From assembly GCA_028023455.1 (NCBI GenBank), contig JAQFVV010000013.1:9456411-9520410 (forward strand): a DNA stretch of 64,000 nucleotides, given 5' to 3'. Shown here in pieces: positions 38,189-49,383 of the stretch. Position numbers and translations under genes: made by a program. Source of the stretch: Epiperipatus broadwayi. Taxonomy: Eukaryota > Onychophora > Udeonychophora > Euonychophora > Peripatidae. The stretch's first letter is position 1; every line of letters begins with the position of its first letter. The notes under the pieces are model-generated. The model searched no databases, had not been told where the DNA came from, and was given only the letters and a program-made list of their open reading frames with translations.

Positions 38189-38247
38189 ATCCAATATCCC
38201 CAGACTAGTTTCTGGCTTGTGGCCATCATCAGTGAGGAGCCTTGGAT
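38189..38247 (-). ncRNA. Type I hammerhead ribozyme motif, copy 2 (best preserved)
   Basis: Same order as copy 1 with every core base intact. Proximal stem I pairs over six positions (TCCTCA with TGGGGA, one G-U), distal stem I is ATCCAA with TTGGAT, and stem II is four perfect pairs with a CACAA loop. Stem III is only two pairs, as in the minimal hammerheads of Penelope-like elements. The cut follows GTC. Confidence 0.85.
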
Positions 38248-38776
38248 CTGAGAGCACTGCACCTAGATCTTAGGATCTAATGCAACCCTCCAGCAGCCAC
38301 CTTTTAACTCTACTTTACTACAAAACTATGAGAATGAAATTGAAAACACAATAATATTTACAATCTAAGCTCAATAGCTTATATAGTTATATGGGTCTAA
38401 ACTCAATTCAGCACCCATACATTTTGGTGTCTTTGGCTCTTAAACAACCATAGCCACCACTATCCTATTAGGCAGGATTGGTTTTAAACCACTAAACATC
38501 ACATGATCACAATCTCTATACTAGCACATAACTGTTGCAAACAAAGGCAAAACTCTTCATACAGTAGTGCCACCCTGTGCCAAACAGAGTAATCAATGCA
38601 TGCCAGAAGACTTGTGCATAAAATCCCTATCTAGTGCCAACTCATAAGCTATTGAGCTTAGATTGAAAATATTATTGTTTTAAATTTCATTCTCATAGTT
38701 TTGTAGTAAAGTAGAGTTAAAAGGTGGTTGCTGGAGGTTTGTATTAGATCCTAAGATCTAGGTGCAGTGCTATCAA

Positions 38777-38834
38777 ATCCAAGGCTCCTCACTGATGATG
38801 GCCACAAGCCAGCGCTAGTCTGGGGATATTGGAT
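38777..38834 (+). ncRNA. Hammerhead motif, copy 3, inactivated core
   Basis: In the inverted copy both parts of stem I, the CTGATGA core, stem II and the GTC triplet are kept, but the essential GAAA is replaced by GCG (GCCA-GCG-CTAGTC). It should not cleave. Confidence 0.75.
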
Positions 38835-38952
38835 GAGTAGGCACTAGATAGGAATTTTATGCACAAGCCTTCTGGTATCCATTGATTACTCTGTTTGGCA
38901 CAGGGTGGCACTATTGTAAGGAGAGTTTTGCCTTTGTTTAATGATGGATACA

Positions 38953-40324
38953 CTGAATAAGATAAAAAAATTGACATAAAAAATTGCATCTTTCAATAGA
39001 TATCAATCAATACATATTTTTTGTATAAAAAATAGTAAATCAAAGTGTCCAATATGTCTGGAAAGTATTTCAGTTAATAAGACAATGCATTCTGATTACA
39101 ATAAAATTGTTGCAAAAGAAAGAAATGTTAAAATAGAAAACTGGAAAAAGAGCTTCATCAAGTAGCTGTCATGTTTAATAAAAAGTACATTTAAGTCAGA
39201 AGGCAAATTACATTATTTAAAAAAAAAAGAAACTTCAAAACCATTTTTTGGAGAGGAGTTTATAAATGATTATCCTAGTTGCTGTAGAATTAATCTGTCC
39301 AAAACATAAAAAGAAATTTGAGAACATAAATATGTCATAAAGAATACTTGTAAGGCTAAATGAAAAAATTAATGATTAAATGTGGAATAGTCATCAATTT
39401 CATAGTGATGTTGTTTTTTTTAATTCATAAAAGAATTATGGCCCTCTTTCAAAAAAGCAAAGTTGAAATTGGACCGCCAGTTGAAAAAATTCCCCACCAT
39501 TAATGATTAGGTGTAAATTAAATGTTTGGTCAAATATAGCAGGCTAATTTTTAAGTCGATAATTTTGACTGGTCCCTGAATGATATTATAAAATATACAA
39601 ATGACCCTTGGAAAAAAATATTCTTCATTTCTGTGTCAAAACATAAAAAATTTATAAATTAATAAAAAGTCTGCTAATGGAAAGGATTGTCATTGACATT
39701 AAAAATAATCAAATTGTTTTTTTACTCAAGAGTCCACAACTGTATCACTGTACTAAATCATGAAGGGCAAAATGATAAATCAAATTCTCTTATCTCTTAG
39801 GAGAGCATAAGATGTTTAAGTATTGGAGGTGACAGAACTAGTGCCATAATGCTCTACCACTGCACTAAACCATGTAGGGCAAAAATAATCAAATGATTTT
39901 TGCTTCAGGAATTTATAAAAAGTTGGAGGACTAAAATTATCAGAACCTGAACTGAAATCAATAGACCTTTAGGGTTTCCCGCTCTACTGCTATATACAAT
40001 ATGCAGGACAATTGTCAACATAAAATAGAACAGAAGGAATCAGAAATAAAAATAGCTTTCATCATATTTACAATATTTAACTAAAGCAAGATAATAATTC
40101 TTATAAAAACCAGAAACTGATAAAATTTATTGCAAAAATAAAAGGAAAGTGGGTGAAAAGTCTTAAATATTCTGCTGTAGAATTTCTAACTCTTAGAACC
40201 TCTCTAAAGAGCAATGGTAAGCAACAACAATTACTCATTAGGTTAGACAATTTTGTTCATGGATATTTTACAAATTTCTTTCTTTATGTTGGTGTATAGC
40301 TAAAATAACTTGACTGCCACCTAC
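38953..40324. other. Dynein intron with degenerate tRNA-like repeats
   Basis: No gene established. A weak zinc-finger-like reading (KCPICLESISVNKTM) near 39035 could be a BED/hAT leftover but is too short to call. Degenerate repeats at 39741-40009 are listed separately. Confidence 0.35.
39741..40009 (-). repeat. Three degenerate A-box-bearing repeats
   Basis: The plus-strand word GCTCTACCACTGCACTAAACC (39851-) has relatives near 39739 and 39981. On the minus strand it reads TTAGTGCAGTGGTAGAGC, like a tRNA D-arm with pol III A box. Two copies continue into a shared CATGnAGGGC block. Probably a decayed tRNA-derived SINE in tandem. Confidence 0.4.
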
Positions 40325-40606
40325 TGAATGATAATTCACATGACCACCACCTCTTATGCTTGTGTATATCTGTTGTTAAAACAGGCAAAACTCACTATAT
40401 GTATTGCCACACACAGCAAGCTAGAGTCATCAATGGATCCCAGAAGATTTGTGCATAAAATCCCCATCTACTCATCCAATATATCCAGACTAGTTTCTGA
40501 CTTGTGGCCTTCATCAGTGATGAGCCTTGGATTTGAAAGCACTGCAAACTAGCTTGCTGTGTGTGGCAATACATATAGTGAGTTTTGCCTGTTTTGAATG
40601 ATAATT
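40325..40606. mobile_element. Single hammerhead retroposon with its own target duplication
   Basis: A 12-bp direct repeat, TGAATGATAATT (40325-40336 and 40595-40606), flanks a 258-bp relative of the 37.6 kb unit (shared CATGACCACC, GGCAAAACTC, CAATGGATCCCAGAAG-like and GTGCATAAAATCC words). A perfect 47-bp inverted repeat (40378-40424 with 40549-40595) brackets a hammerhead motif, so the inner part can fold into one long hairpin. It represents an independent insertion of the same family. Confidence 0.85.
40474..40532 (-). ncRNA. Hammerhead ribozyme motif, copy 4 (diverged)
   Basis: Core CTGATGA, GAAA and CTAGTC are retained, as is distal stem I ATCCAA/TTGGAT. Stem II has lost its closing pair (AGGC with GTCA), and proximal stem I has two mismatches. 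Reduced activity is likely. Confidence 0.65.
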
Positions 40607-40824
40607 GGTTGAATAATTAGGTCATCTTTGAACCACCTAAATAATATCTCAGCTGCTTAAAAAATTTCTTAGTTTCAACCAGATGTGAGCTTCAGATTAC
40701 AAGCATGATAGGTAACTGTTCTAATTGCTATATTATTTGGGCCTTTTTATTATATATATATTAACCAAAATATAATTTAAATACACAATGTATTGTAACA
40801 AAAAAATGTATTAAATAAACTAAC

Positions 40825-40907
40825 CGTAATCGAAAATGACCTTTATCTTTATATGGCACAATATCTAAAGTGTTTTGATTCCAGCTTTCTTTTATCACAT
40901 TTAAACT
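40825..40907 (-). CDS. Dynein heavy chain exon (linker region), second of three found
   Basis: 83 nt encoding SLNVIKESWNQNTLDIVPYK and DKGHFRL plus two bases of an Arg codon. The W-x(7)-D/E-x-VPYKDKG-x-x-RLRGTED order is typical of dynein heavy chains and exactly bridges the exons at 62550 and 28321. The acceptor is TTTTTTACAG (AG at 40909-40908) and the donor CG|GTTAGT (40824-40823). It enters in phase 0 and leaves in phase 2, agreeing with both neighbours. It is too short to be noticed as an open frame alone. The upstream intron is 21.6 kb and the downstream one 12.3 kb. Confidence 0.93.
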
Positions 40908-41008
40908 CTGTAAAAAATATTTAAATATATTTTAAACAATTCTTAATTAACAAAAAAAAATAGATAAATTAAATGATAATAAAAATAGAAAAAAAACTTA
41001 ATTCAAAT

Positions 41009-41035
41009 AATAATAATAATAATGGTAACAACAAT

Positions 41036-41114
<79 letters not shown>

Positions 41115-41148
41115 TTAACAACAACAACAATAATAATAATTCTATTCA
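41009..41148. repeat. (AAT)n/(AAC)n microsatellite
   Basis: Compound trinucleotide tract. It lies 3' of the LINE at 41273-42572 (minus strand) and may be its 3' tail. Confidence 0.93.
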
Positions 41149-41272
41149 ATTTATTCATAAATAAACATCTCAAACAAAACCACAAGCATTTACAAAGTAA
41201 TACATGCCTGTATTATAAAATTACAAAGTAGTACATACAGACATGTTTAAAATACTATTTACATTGATAATT

Positions 41273-42572
41273 TCAATGTAAGATTGAGTTTATTTTGTCC
41301 TTGAATTGTATAGAGTTTAAAGACAAAATATCAATATCTGAAAACTTTTTATTATATTCCAGTAGCAATCTATGCAATGGTGAATTAATGGAATGTCTCA
41401 ACATAGGTAAATAGAACAAATCATGACATCTAGAATTATAAGTTGGAATCCTAATTGAAATTCTTGTAATTGCATATTCTGAAGACATAGTTACATGCAT
41501 TAATTTAATTAAAAATGACATGTATATTAACAGTGTTTTATTATACATACTGTTTATCTTCTTAGTATACATTTTATTTTTATAAATATATTTAAAATAT
41601 TTGTCTTGTATTTTTTGTAAACCATAATGCAGAACAGGCACAATTAATGCATCAAATAGTAATCTATATATTTCTAATTTAAACTGAATATTTGATCTCA
41701 AAATCATGCCTATAATTTTAAGAGATCTATTAATCACTGTTTGAATATGATCATTAAATGTATAACCACATGTGAAAATAATACTCAGATCTTTCTGTTT
41801 AAAAGTTATGGCAAATCTGTTTTCATTAACACAATACTGACCATTATTAACTGTTGTTTTCTTTGTATAATATACCAAATTGCATTTTTTAATGTTTATT
41901 TGCATATTTTTGACATGGCACCAATTACAAAAAGCATTAATATAATTATGCAATACTTTATGATCATTTATATGTTGGATCTCCAAAAAGACCTTAACAT
42001 CATCTGCATAACATATTTTTCCCAGCTATGACAGAATCCAAATCAGAAGTATAAATGACAAAAAGAATGGGACTAAAAATACTTCCTTGGGGTATTCTAC
42101 ACCCATAAGTAACCATAAAAGAAGATTTTCCATTAATGTACACATAATTCTTTCTATTAATAAGAAAAGACTTTAAAAAATTTAAAAGTTTAATTGATAA
42201 TCCAATTTTATCTGTTTTCATTAGTAAAACATTATGATCTACCTTATCAAAAGCTTTAGATAAATCAATGTAAATAACGTCAAGTTGACTTTGAGAATCA
42301 ATAACTTGTGTTATAACATCTGACATATGCAACCAATTTGTTTCTATAGATCTCCCTAGTAAAAAACCATGTATAAATGAAGAAATAATATTTTTAAATT
42401 GATGTATAATCCTAATATAAATTGATTTTTCCAATATTTCATCACAAATTGGCAACAAAGAAATAGGCCAGAATCTTACTCCAGAATCACCATTCAACAA
42501 TTGCACCAAACCATTCAGGAGTATGTGATTGTTATGAAGTATGATACAATAAAACAAACTAAAACTAAACAT
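41273..42572 (-). pseudogene. Non-LTR retrotransposon RT fragment (Jockey/CR1-like)
   Basis: Two overlapping open pieces. The first (42572-42000) has FWPISLLPICDEILEKSIY, HGFLLGRSIETNWL, DVIYIDLSKAFDKVDHNVLL (RT motif A) and CRIPQGSIFSPILFVIY (motif B). The second (41986-41273) starts just after the catalytic YADDVKVF, which is read across the frame shift at about 42000, and continues through the thumb to HYGLQ and a C-terminal NKMYTKKINS block. The 5' half with the endonuclease is absent, the usual 5' truncation of LINEs. Only one frame break makes it one of the younger LINEs here. Confidence 0.88.
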
Positions 42573-45500
42573 ATCAAAATATCAATCTTGCAGTAGTGTA
42601 AGTTAATTTTTGAGAGAGTATTTCTATACACTCAAAATTTTTCTAGATATTGTAAAAATAAGATAAATGGGCCTGCATCTTTTGAGGTACATAATTGGAA
42701 GATTTTTCAAGTATATTGACTTGCACAATTTCTTTAGAAAATGAATACAGGATTATTATTCAGAAAGGCAGTAGTATGTATGAGTAATAAAATCACAATT
42801 ATATACCAACAAAAGTTAATTGAGCTGAGAAAATGTAATTAAGATATGTGGATATTATGAATGATGGCACCATACAAAAGTAATCTGATACGAAAGTGTG
42901 TCATCAAGTGGTTTAGTTTCAAGAAACTGTGGACTCATTAACAGACATGCAGCTGCATGAGTTTCCATTTCCTATCTTCCAAACTTGGCATTACCCTTAA
43001 CTATGATAAAGATTTTACAATGTTCAGATGATCTTTTCCCAATCTTTATTTCACCATTGAGCTTGTAATAATGTTCATATTCTTTGTAGGATCATATGAT
43101 CTACCATTACTCAATGAATAATGTAAAAACCTAAGTTCACATCTATAATATGTGTTCTCATATGCATTTGTGACCATTTCAATTTACTTGAGCTATGACT
43201 CAAAATATGCACCCATAAACTTTAGTCATTAATATTCCATAAAATTATAGAATGCCTTACATAACAAATTATCATTCCTTAACAAATGAAATATATGTAT
43301 GCTAGACACACTACAACAAATCTGCTTGCCATATAACATGGTCTCAACAAAAAAAAATCCTATCTCCCCATTCCAGAAGATTTATTGTAAATATGTCAAA
43401 AATATATCTTGAAATCCTGTTCAGTTTAATCCAGTAATAAAAATAATAGACATAAGTACTAGTTGTTCGTATAATGATTTCATGAAGAAAATAAAAAAAC
43501 AATATATATATATATTTGTTTGGTTAATTGAATGGAATTGATGTATTAACTAAGTATAAGATTTTGATACTAAAAAGATATATGAATTTCTAAATTATTG
43601 CCTATTGTAATAAATAAACAAATTTTTCATAAAATAAATCCACCTGTTATTTTTTTTTTACAACTACATTATTTTTCAAACTATCTTGTTTTCATATTTA
43701 TTGTTGCCAAATCACTGTCTTTATACAATATTTTTCCTGCAAGAATATATATTTATTAAATTTTTTATATATCATTATTATTTCATTTAAAAAAGCAATA
43801 TCTTGTCTTTACTTTTTAATTTTTGTAATTCAATGCTTTTTTTTTTTGAATGAATAATGTCTTTAAAAGAGTTAATTGGGTTCCTCATTGTTTAAAAGAA
43901 AGCTTTTCTTTTTTTGTATATGTGCAAGCTTTTCCTGTCATTATATGAAGAAATATTTGGCTTTAAGTTTTATAAATTAATTCTATGTTTTTAGAGATCA
44001 ATTGAAGTTTAATTTGTTCAAAGACAATATATGTCCATTAATTTCTTTTATAACGATAGTACACATTACTTTTTAAAATAAATGAATGATTCAAACATAT
44101 TATTTAATTAAAAAAGTCATATTACCCAAACACTTCAGTTATTATTAAAATTATATATATATAAAAATAATAAAATATAATCATATTAAGAATATGACAA
44201 AAATAATTTAACAATTATTCATTGAATACAGGATATAAAGTACACAGCTTAACAACACGTTTAAATATAATTCAAACATTTCCCACCCAACTATTACTTG
44301 CAAAATGTATAGGTGTATATGTAATTTAGATTGCGCTTTACGCAAAGAAGTGAAGCTTGTCTCAATTTTATTAAAAAGTTATATGGCTTAGTGATTTCAG
44401 TGAAACCTTGAATCTCCATAATCATAGCCTACTTTTAACTGAAGTTTAGCTGTGGTTTATGTAAAATTTATGCAAATTTTATAATGACCATTTTCTGGAG
44501 ATTGCAAAGCGCGATTCTTTTCAGTTTATTGCACAATTGTCATTTGCAATAAAGCACGCCTCTTTAATTTTTTGTTTCATATCATTACGTTCAGTGCATA
44601 CCATAGTCATTATTTATGTGTAAAAAATTTAGAGTTAATATATTAATCATGATGACTATATAAAATTATTTATTTAAACAAATAATCATACGTAATCATC
44701 AATTTATTATAAAAAATAATTAATTCACTTTGCCAAATATTTATTTTAAACAAATTTTACACTTCAATTGATCTCTAAAAATATAGGATTTATTTATAAG
44801 ACTTTTTTAAAAAAGTCAAATGTTTGTACACATAAACAAAAAAAAAATATTTTTAAAGAATGAATAGTAGAATGAAAAAAAGATTGTGCCAAAATTAAAA
44901 GTATTTATGACATTTCTAATTGAAAAAAATAAAAAATAATTTCTGAATTATTAAAAATGAAAAAAGAAAATACAACATTAATATTATTTATAAAATAAAA
45001 TCACCAAAAAAATGTCATTTTGCAATTAAAAATAAAGTTGCTCATATGAGCAAATACTGAATTTGGACGTGATTATCAGTAATAAATGGTAAAAAATAAC
45101 ATTTTGAAAAACAATGAATCTATAAAAAATATTTATTTCTAACAGTATTAACTTTAGAACTAAGAAATCAGATGTTAGATGTGAATAAATAATATATGCA
45201 TAAATAAGTACTTGGGAAATCACTGTTTAGTATATACTATAAATGTAATATTTTTTAAATAATAGATGGAATATGTTATCAGTTTTATTGATGTGCTAAA
45301 GTTGTATTTTATATGTACAGTTTTTCAATGAATATCATTAAATTACTAAGATTTAATTTGATCACTTCTATGTATCTATTGTATATTTTTTCCTGTCCCT
45401 TGAAAAACCACAGAGTAAGGGTTTCCTTTACTTAAAATCAAGCTTACAATGTAAAATTATTTAATTGAAAACTTTAATAATAAAAATAATTAATAGAGAA

Positions 45501-45930
45501 AAATATAATTCTCAATAAACATCTTTTTCATTTAATGGCAAAAAAACAACAAATGTTTTGTTGTAATGATAGATATTCAACACTATGAAAATATGTTACT
45601 TTGTACAATCCATATATGCATACATATAATGAGGATAGATATTTCATAACAAATCTCTATATGTATAATTTTATGATATGTGAATAATAAATATGCATTA
45701 AAAATGCCTCTTATAAGTGATGCTTCTTAACTTTGGCAGTTATCATATCAACAGTATCAGACTATCCACTGCTATTGTGTATGTGAAGTATCCTTGCAAT
45801 TATAACTATGCACAAAGTCCTTATCAGGATTTTTTTATGAACCAATTTTTGCATAATTTTTTCTCATTCACATAATTGACTGTTAATAATATATATATAT
45901 GTTGATATGAAGATTTTCATGGGTTCCATA
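42573..45930. other. Dynein intron, no recognised feature
   Basis: AT-rich, no open frame, tRNA or clear repeat. Confidence 0.45.
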
Positions 45931-46055
45931 TATAAAAGACATATTTTGCAGGTTCATCCTTGTTAAAAAATTTAAATATTGATATTGATATAATATCGGT
46001 ATATCAATATTTAAATTTTTTAACATGGATGAACCCGCAAAATATGTCTTATATA
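45931..46055. repeat. Foldback: 56-bp inverted repeats, short loop
   Basis: Arms 45931-45986 and 46000-46055 are reverse complements with a few mismatches around a 13-nt loop (GATAATATCGG-like). Likely a small foldback or MITE. Confidence 0.85.
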
Positions 46056-46651
46056 TATATATATCTGCACATATTTACATGGTTAAATACCTAATAAAAT
46101 TTATTTACATTTGTGTATATGCAATACATGCACAAACAGTCCAATATATGTATAATTTTATGATGTCTATGATAATTATGTATCAAGAGAGCATTTATTC
46201 AATCATACACTGAAACACACCAAACATCAGTAAAATATTTCAGAAATGTTCTTGGGAATTGTTTACTCTAACAAAGTTATGATTATATTTAATAAAACAT
46301 ACATATTATATATTAATAGTCTATTTCCTCTTACTTAATAAAAATATATACAATCAAATAAAACATCTACAATATATAATTTATTTTTATCACGATGTAT
46401 GCATAAAAAAAATGATATATCAATACAATTATTATCAGAATCTAGTTTTATGCATTACTTATCCAAATAGATGTGATCACTTAATTTTAAATAATTTTAA
46501 TTGTAAAAGAACATCTAAATGTAAATATTTTAATTACTTTTCTAGATTGTGAAAAATTAACATGCTGTCTTACATATTTATTTATTTACATTTGTTCTTT
46601 GCTCTTAATTCTCAACCATTCTTTGTTTTTTTTTTGTAAATAGCGTTAGCT
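46056..46651. other. Dynein intron, no recognised feature
   Basis: AT-rich DNA, nothing identified. Confidence 0.4.
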
Positions 46652-46770
46652 AAAAGTTAAAATCAGTCAAGTGTTGGTGGCCTAGCGGTTAGCATAGCTG
46701 CCTTCCAAGCAGCTGGCCTGGGTTCGCTTCCCAGTCAACGCACTTGACATAGGAAAAAAAGTTAAAATCA
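46652..46770 (+). mobile_element. Retroposed tRNA-Gly with A-tail and target duplication
   Basis: A 14-bp direct repeat, AAAAGTTAAAATCA, flanks the unit (46652-46665 and 46757-46770). The unit contains a tRNA with a short 5' leader GTCAA, a 3' trailer CTTGACATAGG and an A-run merging into the second repeat. Leader and trailer are complementary (GTCAA/TTGAC). These are the marks of target-primed insertion of a precursor tRNA transcript or a minimal tRNA-only SINE. Confidence 0.85.
46671..46742 (+). tRNA. tRNA-Gly (UCC)-like sequence
   Basis: 72 nt with a 7-bp acceptor stem (GTGTTGG with TCAACGC, two G-U pairs), anticodon arm GCTGC-CTTCCAA-GCAGC (anticodon UCC), T arm CTGGG-TTCGCTT-CCCAG and discriminator A. 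The A box TGGCCTAGCGG is good. In the T loop the nearly invariant A58 is C. No T-run terminator follows within 40 bp. With the flanking duplication this points to a retroposed copy rather than a working gene. Confidence 0.8.
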
Positions 46771-48072
46771 TTTAAATTTCTTTATTATATAAAGTTTAAA
46801 AAATTACATTGTTATAAATATATTATTGTTATATTTTTTCTTTGTCAAAACTATTGTGCATATATTGATTTGTGCATGTTGTAGTGTATGAAGTGTTATT
46901 GACAAAACTAAGACATGGAAACTTCTTATAAAAATAGCCACAATCTGGTACATTATTTTGTATGTACCTGAATACATCTGTTGATGATGCTGATACCAAT
47001 TATGATGATAGATAATCAAAAATATGGATTTCAATAATTGCAATAAAGTCAAAGAGAAAAATACTTTTAACTGTCTAACTAGATTTTTACAATTAATTGG
47101 CATATACTTATATATGTGATATGTGCTTGCTTTGCTCTATATACATATAACATTTTTAGTCATGAAACATAAATTTACCATGCCATTAATATTAAAGATA
47201 AATAAATAGCATCCATAAATCATTCATTAAATTAAGAAGAAGTTACCATGCTAGCAAATACCTTAATATTATGACTTAATTCTTTCTGTACATCCATATA
47301 TGTTTATAATTTGAATGAGCTTGAAAAAAACATAAAAATTGACACAACAAGGTACATTATACAGTTTAATCAATTAACAATAAAACAGAAATCCTTCAGA
47401 TGTAATAAAATAATTGGATGCTTATTGCTTGGGAGCTAATAAGATGTTTAATATGGAAAGTGATAAAATTGAGATGCAATCCATGGAACTTAAGTTCCAA
47501 AGTCTGCTACATTAACACTTCAATGAACCATACAGTTAACAAAACATACATAATAGAGTTTTAATCAATAGTTCATAAAATATAAATAATATATTTAAAT
47601 AACAAAACTAGAAAGTATTATATTTCAAATTACTTAATTAATTTTAAAAGTGAAAGCTAAAAATCAAAAGATTGATAATAATTCATTTCTCCTTTTATGA
47701 TTCTTTTCTGTGGTTATAATAGTAAAAAAAAAAAGGTTTCAAACTTTTTTGAAGTAATTCTTTTTATCTGCATATCTATGGACTGAAAGTCAAAAATACT
47801 TTTTAAAAAATAACAATAAAATAGCTTTCAGTTAAATCAAATTAATAAGTTATTTTTATTTGTATATAGATAGGTTAATTTTATGAATCTACTTGTGAAA
47901 TAAAAATTTGTAACAAGATTAAAATTGAACATAATTTAAGAGATTAATTATCATTCATTTTAAATATTTGAATTGGCACATTTAAATAAATAAAGTTATA
48001 AATATCATTAAGACAATTTTTACCGAATCAAAATTCTATTAACAAAGTTCATGGAAAAATGTTTTATATCCT

Positions 48073-48076
<4 letters not shown>
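46771..48076. other. Dynein intron, no recognised feature
   Basis: AT-rich DNA, nothing identified. Confidence 0.4.

Positions 48077-48135
<59 letters not shown>
48077..48135. repeat. (TA)n microsatellite
   Basis: About 29 TA units. Confidence 0.95.
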
Positions 48136-48138
<3 letters not shown>

Positions 48139-48869
48139 TATTCAATACCTATAGTTTCTTGGTTATATGTTGGTATGACTTCATTAATTTTCTAACGATT
48201 TCAAGAATGTATGAACAACTTGTTTATTTTTTCTGATTTAAAGTTAAGGAACAATGGTTTTCACATAATGACCTACTTCAATATATAGGCTGGCTCATTT
48301 TAGCTATTCACTAGCAGAAACTTTGATATTAACTCTGTATCTCTCTTTGAAATTTTAACTGCAACTAATTTTAATTTTGTTCAGATCTTTTATAAATTCT
48401 TTTGAGAAACACTTTTTTTTTCTATAAATATTTTTTGGTATCAAATCAAACTTTATTGTTCATAAAAAGTTATATTGTTAAAAATACATGGTTAAAAACT
48501 ACATATCTTTGAAACAAACAGATAGATATTATTGGTACAATTCAAAGAAATTGTTAGGCAGATATCTGATAAATGTAAATTTGTAAACTGTGTATTTGCC
48601 TATGGTTTTATTTTCATTGTCTGGAGGTTTAGTTCATCAGTTGAAAATACTTTTTGATAGAATTAAATATATCCTTTGGACTATTCAATACATAGATGTA
48701 GTGATCAAATATTGTTGAAAAATAAGATATGTAAAAAAAAAGATCTTGTTATGGTAAAAGCCATTTGATTGTTTGAGGTTATGGTTTGTCTTGGGTTTTT
48801 AATAGTGACCATGTACAGCAAATATATCTGGGTATGCAATTTTGCCATCTCTGACCTTCAGTTGTTTGA
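48136..48869. other. Dynein intron, no recognised feature
   Basis: No gene; the 3' end of the following LINE may lie in the right part. Confidence 0.35.
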
Positions 48870-49295
48870 GCTTATTAGAGAATATGGTTGGGTGCCTCAT
48901 GGGGTTGTGTCCAGGGCAGAAAGTACATCTCGTGTACCATGAAGTATATAAACAAAATTTGCCACATGGCTTGCCAGTATTGAGTCTTTACTGAGTGTCT
49001 CTATTAGGTTATCAAGTATGATGTTATTTTGTCTATATGTGTTAAAAATAATTTTTCAGGTATTTGTCAGAGTTGTGCAAGTGTGGAATAGGTGCTGTTG
49101 CATTTCTCCTTTCCTGTTGTGCAAGAAACAAAAAGCATCAATTTTGGTGTAAACCTGCAGTATTTAAGTAAATAGGAGATAAGTAGAGTGTAAAGATTTA
49201 GCCTTAAGAGAAAGTCAAAAAATTTGTGTTCCAATGGCCATTTTTTGAATCACTGCACCAAACGACTGTTCTTCATATTTGGCGTTGGTGACTGA

Positions 49296-49383
49296 GAATC
49301 AGTAGTTATGGGTACAGCATATTATAAATGCTCCAATAAGAATCAGTAGTTATGGGTACAGCATATTATAAATGCTCCAATAA
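49296..49383. repeat. Perfect 44-bp tandem duplication
   Basis: GAATCAGTAGTTATGGGTAC and the following 24 bases are repeated immediately and exactly, so the duplication is recent or an assembly error. Confidence 0.92.

Larger units (their letters stand above)
37614..38952. mobile_element. Hammerhead-bearing retroposon (retrozyme-like), tandem plus inverted copies
   Basis: A 14-bp direct repeat, TAATGATGGATACA, bounds the insertion (37614-37627 and 38939-38952). Inside are two head-to-tail copies of one unit (from about 37628 and 38032, period 404 bp, the second with a roughly 60-bp extra block), a partial third copy (38487-38643) and an inverted partial copy (38644-38938). Each unit has AACCACTAAACATCACATGA, ACAAAGGCAAAACTC, a hammerhead fold and CCATACATTTTGGTGTC. 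There is no reading frame. Long target duplications, tandem units and an inverted end are hallmarks of Penelope-like elements and animal retrozymes, which are thought to move through circular RNA made by self-cleavage. The family assignment is inference; the structure is directly visible. Confidence 0.88.

Noticed and set aside
41009-41185. Open frames of poly-Asn, poly-Ile and poly-Thr
   Set aside because: They are simply the AAT/AAC microsatellite read in different frames.
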